Below, one piece after another: positions 60,804 to 64,000 of a stretch of 64,000 nucleotides of DNA. The position numbers and the translations under genes were made by a program. The DNA comes from Streptomyces sp. MMG1533 (lineage in GTDB: Bacteria; Actinomycetota; Actinomycetes; Streptomycetales; Streptomycetaceae), in assembly GCF_001279775.1 (NCBI RefSeq), contig NZ_LGDG01000248.1:1-64000 (forward strand). The letters are read 5' to 3'. Positions within the stretch are counted from its first letter, which is position 1. Every line of letters begins with the position of its first letter. The notes beneath the pieces are model-generated. The model was not told the DNA's origin, searched no databases, and was given only the letters and a program-made list of their open reading frames with translations.

Positions 60804-62057
60804 TCAGTCGGCGACGCTGAACCGGGCCAGTTCGTGCGCCACCATCCCGGGCAGGTCCGGGGCGGGCGGCGCCGGCAGTTCCACGACGCGGTCGCGGGTC
60901 GGCAGCAGGACGACCGCCGTGCCCGGCGTGGTGACCTCGCCCCGCTGGTTCTCGCAACGCACCGCCAGATGCACCTCGTTGCGGCCGTCGGCCTGCCTCT
61001 TGTCCACGACCTCGCCGCGCACCCAGGTGGTGTCGCCCAGGTAGTTGAACTTGCGGTGCTCGCAGCGCAGTTTCCACAGCCACCCGTCGTCGCCGATCCA
61101 GTCGGTGAGCAGATGGCACAGCCACGTCTCGCGCATGCCGCCGTAGTCGTAGGAGTTCGGCAGGCCGAGTTCCGTGGCGCGCTCGGGCTCCCAGTGCAGG
61201 CGCTGGACGGTGTCCGGGATGTTCAGCCTGTTGGGCGGGTAGAGCCCCGGGGCCTTGCGGCGGATGCGCGCGGCGATCCCGAACGCTCCCGGAGGGGTGA
61301 GCTGCATTCCCCAGCCGAGGTGCCAGACGACCACGTCCGTGGTGGTCAGCGGACCCTTCACCTTGGCGGGCAGCGCCTCGCCGATCTCGACGTCCTCCCA
61401 GTACCGCGGCTCGGCGCCGCGCCTGGTCTCGGCCGCGTACGCCGCGTCGATCTCGGCGAGTTGCTCGGGCGTGTAGGGCGGTTGCTCGAGCGTCTCCTTC
61501 GCCCGCTTCCTCGACGTGTGCCGCTCGGCGTTGATCCACGTGCCTCGCCGCAGCGCGTGCATCTCGCCGTCGCCGTTGGTGTAGAGGTAGTCGTGGGTGA
61601 CGTGCGCGGTGCGTCCGCCGAAACTGCTGCGCTTGGGCTGCACGCCCACCTGGGTCTGCAGCATCCGGCAGCGGTCGCCCAGCCGCAGCGGCCGCCACCA
61701 TTCGAACTCCATGACCGCCTGGTACGACCCCAGTCCGGCGAACGGGTCGCCCCGCAGCAGCGCCTTGGTCTCCGGGTCCGGTTTCGGAGCGGCGTCCTCG
61801 CCCATCGTGTACAGGAACGTCGGCGGCGCGACCAGCTCGCTCCAGCGGGTGCCCGAGGCGTACCCGGGGTCGCAGTAGAGCGGGTTGTCGTCGCCGTAGC
61901 CGTACGCGAAGTGCCGTACGCCGTCCCAGGTCACCTCGTAGTTGTGCGGCGGGTTGCGCTGCGGATTGGGGATGCCGAGGCGGCGGCGGGACCGCTCGAT
62001 CGCCTCGTCGGTCAGCACGCCGAACCGCTCGGCCGGCTTCTCCTCGATACTCGTCAT
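60804..62057 (-). CDS. MaoC/FAS1-type double hot-dog hydratase
   Basis: A 417-residue protein with two hot-dog modules. The N-terminal module has FAYGYGDDNPLYCDPGYASG (residues 50-69), which corresponds to the hydratase-2 motif GDxNPLH but with Tyr in place of His; APPTFLYTMGEDAAP follows. The C-terminal module carries GPLTTTDVVVWHLGWGMQLT and ends TAVVLLPTRDR. Such proteins hydrate enoyl-CoAs, often with one catalytic and one degenerate hot dog. Start ATG 62057 after GGAGGA. Together with the ACADs and SDR it would complete a beta-oxidation round in the 55-63 kb part. Confidence 0.87.
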   Translation of the reverse strand: MTSIEEKPAERFGVLTDEAIERSRRRLGIPNPQRNPPHNYEVTWDGVRHFAYGYGDDNPLYCDPGYASGTRWSELVAPPTFLYTMGEDAAPKPDPETKALLRGDPFAGLGSYQAVMEFEWWRPLRLGDRCRMLQTQVGVQPKRSSFGGRTAHVTHDYLYTNGDGEMHALRRGTWINAERHTSRKRAKETLEQPPYTPEQLAEIDAAYAAETRRGAEPRYWEDVEIGEALPAKVKGPLTTTDVVVWHLGWGMQLTPPGAFGIAARIRRKAPGLYPPNRLNIPDTVQRLHWEPERATELGLPNSYDYGGMRETWLCHLLTDWIGDDGWLWKLRCEHRKFNYLGDTTWVRGEVVDKRQADGRNEVHLAVRCENQRGEVTTPGTAVVLLPTRDRVVELPAPPAPDLPGMVAHELARFSVAD

Positions 62058-62135
62058 CGCAGATCCTCCTCGATTGCTCAGAGCCTGTGTCACATCCCCG
62101 GCCCGGGTCCGTCCCGGATCGGCCTCTGACGCCGC

Positions 62136-62159
62136 CACCGGCACCGGCACCGGCACCGG
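62136..62159. repeat. CACCGG hexamer repeat, four copies
   Basis: Four perfect CACCGG units lie in the 121-bp gap between the ACAD stop and the hydratase start. No other feature was seen in this gap. Confidence 0.85.
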
Positions 62160-62178
62160 GTCGCGAACTGCCACGTGA

Positions 62179-63312
62179 TCAGCCCTTCGGCAGGCCGAGC
62201 ACCTGCTCGGCAAGGAGGTTCTTCATGATCTCCGTGGTGCCCGCGGCGATCGTCGCCGAGCGGCTGCGCAGGAAGCGGTGCACGGCAGGGTTGTCCGCGA
62301 GCAGGCCGTCCGAGCGCTGGACGCGCAGCAGTGTCTCCGCGAGCTCGGAGGTGGTCCGGCTCCATGCCGGCTTGATGACCGACTGGGCGGCACCCGGTGT
62401 GCCGCCTTCGCCGAGTGCGGCGAGGGCGCGCGCCCCGAGCAGGCCGGTGAGGCGGGCGTCCATCCAGCGGCGTACGACCTCGTCACGCAGGAGCGGGTCG
62501 GTGATGCGCAGATCCCGTACCAGGATCTCCACCTCGCGCTGCAGCGCGGCGGCCGTCGAGATCACGCCCGAGCGCTCGTAGCCCAGCGTCGTCATGGTGA
62601 CCCGCCACCCCTCGTTCAGGGGGCCGAGCAGCGCGGAGCGGGGCACCCGCACGTCGTTGAAGAACACCTCGGCGAAGTCCGGCTCGCCGGTGAGCCGACG
62701 CACCGGGCGGCGGTCGACGCCCGGTGCGTCCATCGGCACGAGCAGTACCGAGATGCCCTCGCGTTTGGGGGGGCGCGGGTCGGTACGGACCAGCAGCATG
62801 ATGTGCGTGCCGTGCATCCCCGCCGACGTCCACGCCTTCTGGCCGTTGACGACGAACCCGTCGGCCCCGTCGGCGCCCAGCGGCTCGGCCCGGGTGCCGA
62901 GCCCGGCCAGGTCGCTGCCGGCGCCGGGCTCGCTGAAGCCCTGGCACCAGATCTCCTCGCCGTTCAGGATGCGCGGCAGGGACGCGCGCTGCGTCTCGTC
63001 GCCGAACAGGATCAGGGCCGGTCCCACGTTGTCGAGCCCCAGCACACCCGCGGGCATCGGGGCGTCCACGCGCGCGAGTTCGGCGTCGCAGGCGATCCGG
63101 TCGACCACGTCGAGGCCACGCCCGCCGGCGTGGACCGGCCAGGACGGCGCGGCCCAGCCGCCCTTGGCGAGCAGCCGCTGCCAGGCCAGCGCCGCCTCGA
63201 AGGACTCGCCGGCACCCCACTGCGCGCGATACCCCGGCACCACCGTGTCGAGGTAGGTCCGCAGCTCGGCGGCGGCGGTCCCCGCCACGACGCGCTCGTC
63301 CGTGCGGACCAT
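62179..63312 (-). CDS. Acyl-CoA dehydrogenase
   Basis: A 377-residue ACAD with APSWPVHAGGRGLDVVDRIA, CQGFSEPGAGSDLAGL, VNGQKAWTSAGMHGTHIMLL, FAEVFFNDVRVPRSALLGPL and the C terminus IAAGTTEIMKNLLAEQVLGL. The start is taken as ATG 63312; a GTG sits immediately before it. It is the first gene of the minus-strand unit followed, after 121 bp, by the hydratase. It seems complete enough to act as a homomer. A GAGTATACTC palindrome lies 61 bp upstream. Confidence 0.92.
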   Translation of the reverse strand: MVRTDERVVAGTAAAELRTYLDTVVPGYRAQWGAGESFEAALAWQRLLAKGGWAAPSWPVHAGGRGLDVVDRIACDAELARVDAPMPAGVLGLDNVGPALILFGDETQRASLPRILNGEEIWCQGFSEPGAGSDLAGLGTRAEPLGADGADGFVVNGQKAWTSAGMHGTHIMLLVRTDPRPPKREGISVLLVPMDAPGVDRRPVRRLTGEPDFAEVFFNDVRVPRSALLGPLNEGWRVTMTTLGYERSGVISTAAALQREVEILVRDLRITDPLLRDEVVRRWMDARLTGLLGARALAALGEGGTPGAAQSVIKPAWSRTTSELAETLLRVQRSDGLLADNPAVHRFLRSRSATIAAGTTEIMKNLLAEQVLGLPKG

Positions 63313-63373
63313 CACTCCGATCCCTCCCTTTCGCGCGCGGATCCGTCACGCCAGATCACCACGCCGACCAACA

Positions 63374-63383
63374 GAGTATACTC
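63374..63383. promoter_or_regulatory. Palindrome GAGTATACTC upstream of an ACAD
   Basis: A perfect 10-bp dyad in the gap between the ACAD start and the isomerase end. Its GAGTATAC half resembles GAGGATAC at 57131 and 59266. Candidate GntR site. Confidence 0.4.
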
Positions 63384-63408
63384 AATTAAGGCGTCCGTCA
63401 GTCGTCAC

Positions 63409-64000
63409 TCACATCCAAGCGCGGGCCACGAGGCGCCGGCTCCCGTCAAGAATCCGGCGGGCACGCTCTTTCGGCGAGATTCCGGCCTGCTTGAGTCCAC
63501 GAAGCGGAACTTCAGCGCTGACGGTGATGCCCCGGGGCAGGAAGGACAGCACTTCCCCCAGCGGAAACTCTCCGTCCCCGGGAATGGCTCGCTCGTTGAC
63601 GGCCTCATCCAGGTAGGCGGAAAGGCTCTCGGAAACACGGGGGCCGTCGCTCAGCTGGCAGTATCCGAAGAGCCGGCGATCCACGTTCCGGACGTCGTCC
63701 GGGCCTTCTCCGGCCCGCGCGAGATGGAGCGTGTCGACGAGAATCCTGAGGTTCGGCTGGTCAAGCCGTTCCACCAGTTCGACCGCCGCCGCCAGAGAGG
63801 GCACGTGCGAGAGCGGTGTGAACTCGATGAGCACGTCCACCTGAGCGGTTCGGGCGACCTGGCAGAACTCGCCCAGGAGGTCCTCGATGTGACCCGGCCC
63901 GCGCCGCAGACCCGCGTCGGGCTCGAACGCGCAGGTGTTGGCCAAGGGGGCGCCCAGTTCCGCAAGGACGTCCAGCTTGCGCCTCAGACCGTCCAGCCCC
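63409..64000 (-). CDS. Xylose-isomerase-like TIM-barrel protein (partial)
   Basis: The C-terminal 196 or so residues of a protein whose start lies beyond the right edge. It reads LDGLRRKLDVLAELGAPLAN, DVLIEFTPLSHVPSLAAAVE, LRILVDTLHLARAGEGPDDV and GYCQLSDGP, typical of the AP-endonuclease-2/xylose-isomerase-like barrel, with metal ligands Glu (IEF), Asp and His (VDTLHL). The C-terminal EVPLRGLKQAGISPKERARR is also family-like. Members are sugar or hydroxyacid isomerases and epimerases; the exact reaction is unclear. Not obviously part of the acyl-CoA pathway. Convergent spacing with the ACAD suggests a separate unit. Confidence 0.85.
   Translation of the reverse strand, partial: GLDGLRRKLDVLAELGAPLANTCAFEPDAGLRRGPGHIEDLLGEFCQVARTAQVDVLIEFTPLSHVPSLAAAVELVERLDQPNLRILVDTLHLARAGEGPDDVRNVDRRLFGYCQLSDGPRVSESLSAYLDEAVNERAIPGDGEFPLGEVLSFLPRGITVSAEVPLRGLKQAGISPKERARRILDGSRRLVARAWM

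Overview
The window is very G+C-rich and shows the habits of a Streptomyces-like actinomycete: many GTG starts, TGATG/ATGA stop-start overlaps, TetR, XRE-MmyB and GntR regulators, P450-ferredoxin pairs, F420-type oxidoreductases and a LivFGHM importer. No rRNA, tRNA, CRISPR array, transposase or phage gene was seen. Nearly all genes belong to one catabolic island built on acyl-CoA chemistry. I count 12 acyl-CoA dehydrogenases (ACADs), eight of them in four adjacent two-gene pairs, 4 crotonase-fold proteins, 5 short-chain dehydrogenases (SDRs), 3 family III CoA-transferases, 2 acyl-CoA ligases, 1 thiolase plus a thiolase scar, 1 thioesterase, 1 hot-dog hydratase, 3 amidohydrolases, 2 P450s, 1 Rieske oxygenase, 1 ferredoxin-NAD reductase and a split B12 mutase. 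The substrate cannot be named from sequence. A hydrophobic, branched or cyclic carboxylate (sterol side chain, bile acid or terpenoid type) fits, but the classical sterol-ring enzymes were not seen here.

Layout. 1-3.7 kb: end of etfA, an ACAD, and a divergent ligase-SDR pair whose ligase carries a frameshift. 3.7-8.0 kb (minus): Rieske oxygenase, small partner, amidohydrolase with altered metal ligands, P450. 8.1-15.0 kb: beta-hydroxyacid dehydrogenase, P450 plus ferredoxin, SDR-VOC-TetR operon, and an ACAD/kinase pair resembling split ACAD11 or LvaC/LvaA. 15.0-26.8 kb (minus): an unbroken operon of aldehyde dehydrogenase, binding protein, fused LivH-LivM permease, LivG, LivF, two small proteins, amidohydrolase, CoA-transferase, enoyl-CoA hydratase and ACAD, which couples uptake to CoA activation. 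26.9-30.4 kb (plus): PPOX, CMD, SnoaL and an ACAD pair. 30.4-32.1 kb: an SDR/XRE pair of more general type. 32.1-44.1 kb: hydratase plus ACAD pair, second TetR, thioesterase, thiolase, SDR, hydratase plus ACAD pair, ligase. 44.2-49.3 kb: reductase for the oxygenases, CoA-transferase, F420-type oxidoreductase, B12 mutase. 49.4-51.1 kb: secreted metalloprotease and a repeat protein, probably unrelated. 51.4-55.6 kb: crotonase, amidohydrolase, permuted CoA-transferase and a TetR fragment. 55.6-63.3 kb: a further ACAD pair, SDR, internally duplicated GntR regulator, hydratase, ACAD. The right edge holds a partial TIM-barrel isomerase.

Two signals tie the genes together. A 15-bp palindrome, GAGAAT-N3-ATTCTC, lies 20-65 bp before start codons at eight good sites between 8 and 44 kb, with weaker sites near 1.4 and 49.3 kb, and marks a regulon that includes both intact TetR genes. 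A different short motif, GAG(G/T)ATAC, occurs at 57-63 kb around the duplicated GntR gene. A structural oddity is a set of short tandem repeats that copy the last codons and stop codon of the preceding gene, at 18.3, 19.65, 30.4, 45.2 and 53.8 kb.

Coordinates of starts were chosen by hand from ribosome-binding sites, overlaps and family N termini. No database search or alignment was run, so family names rest on motifs I can read.
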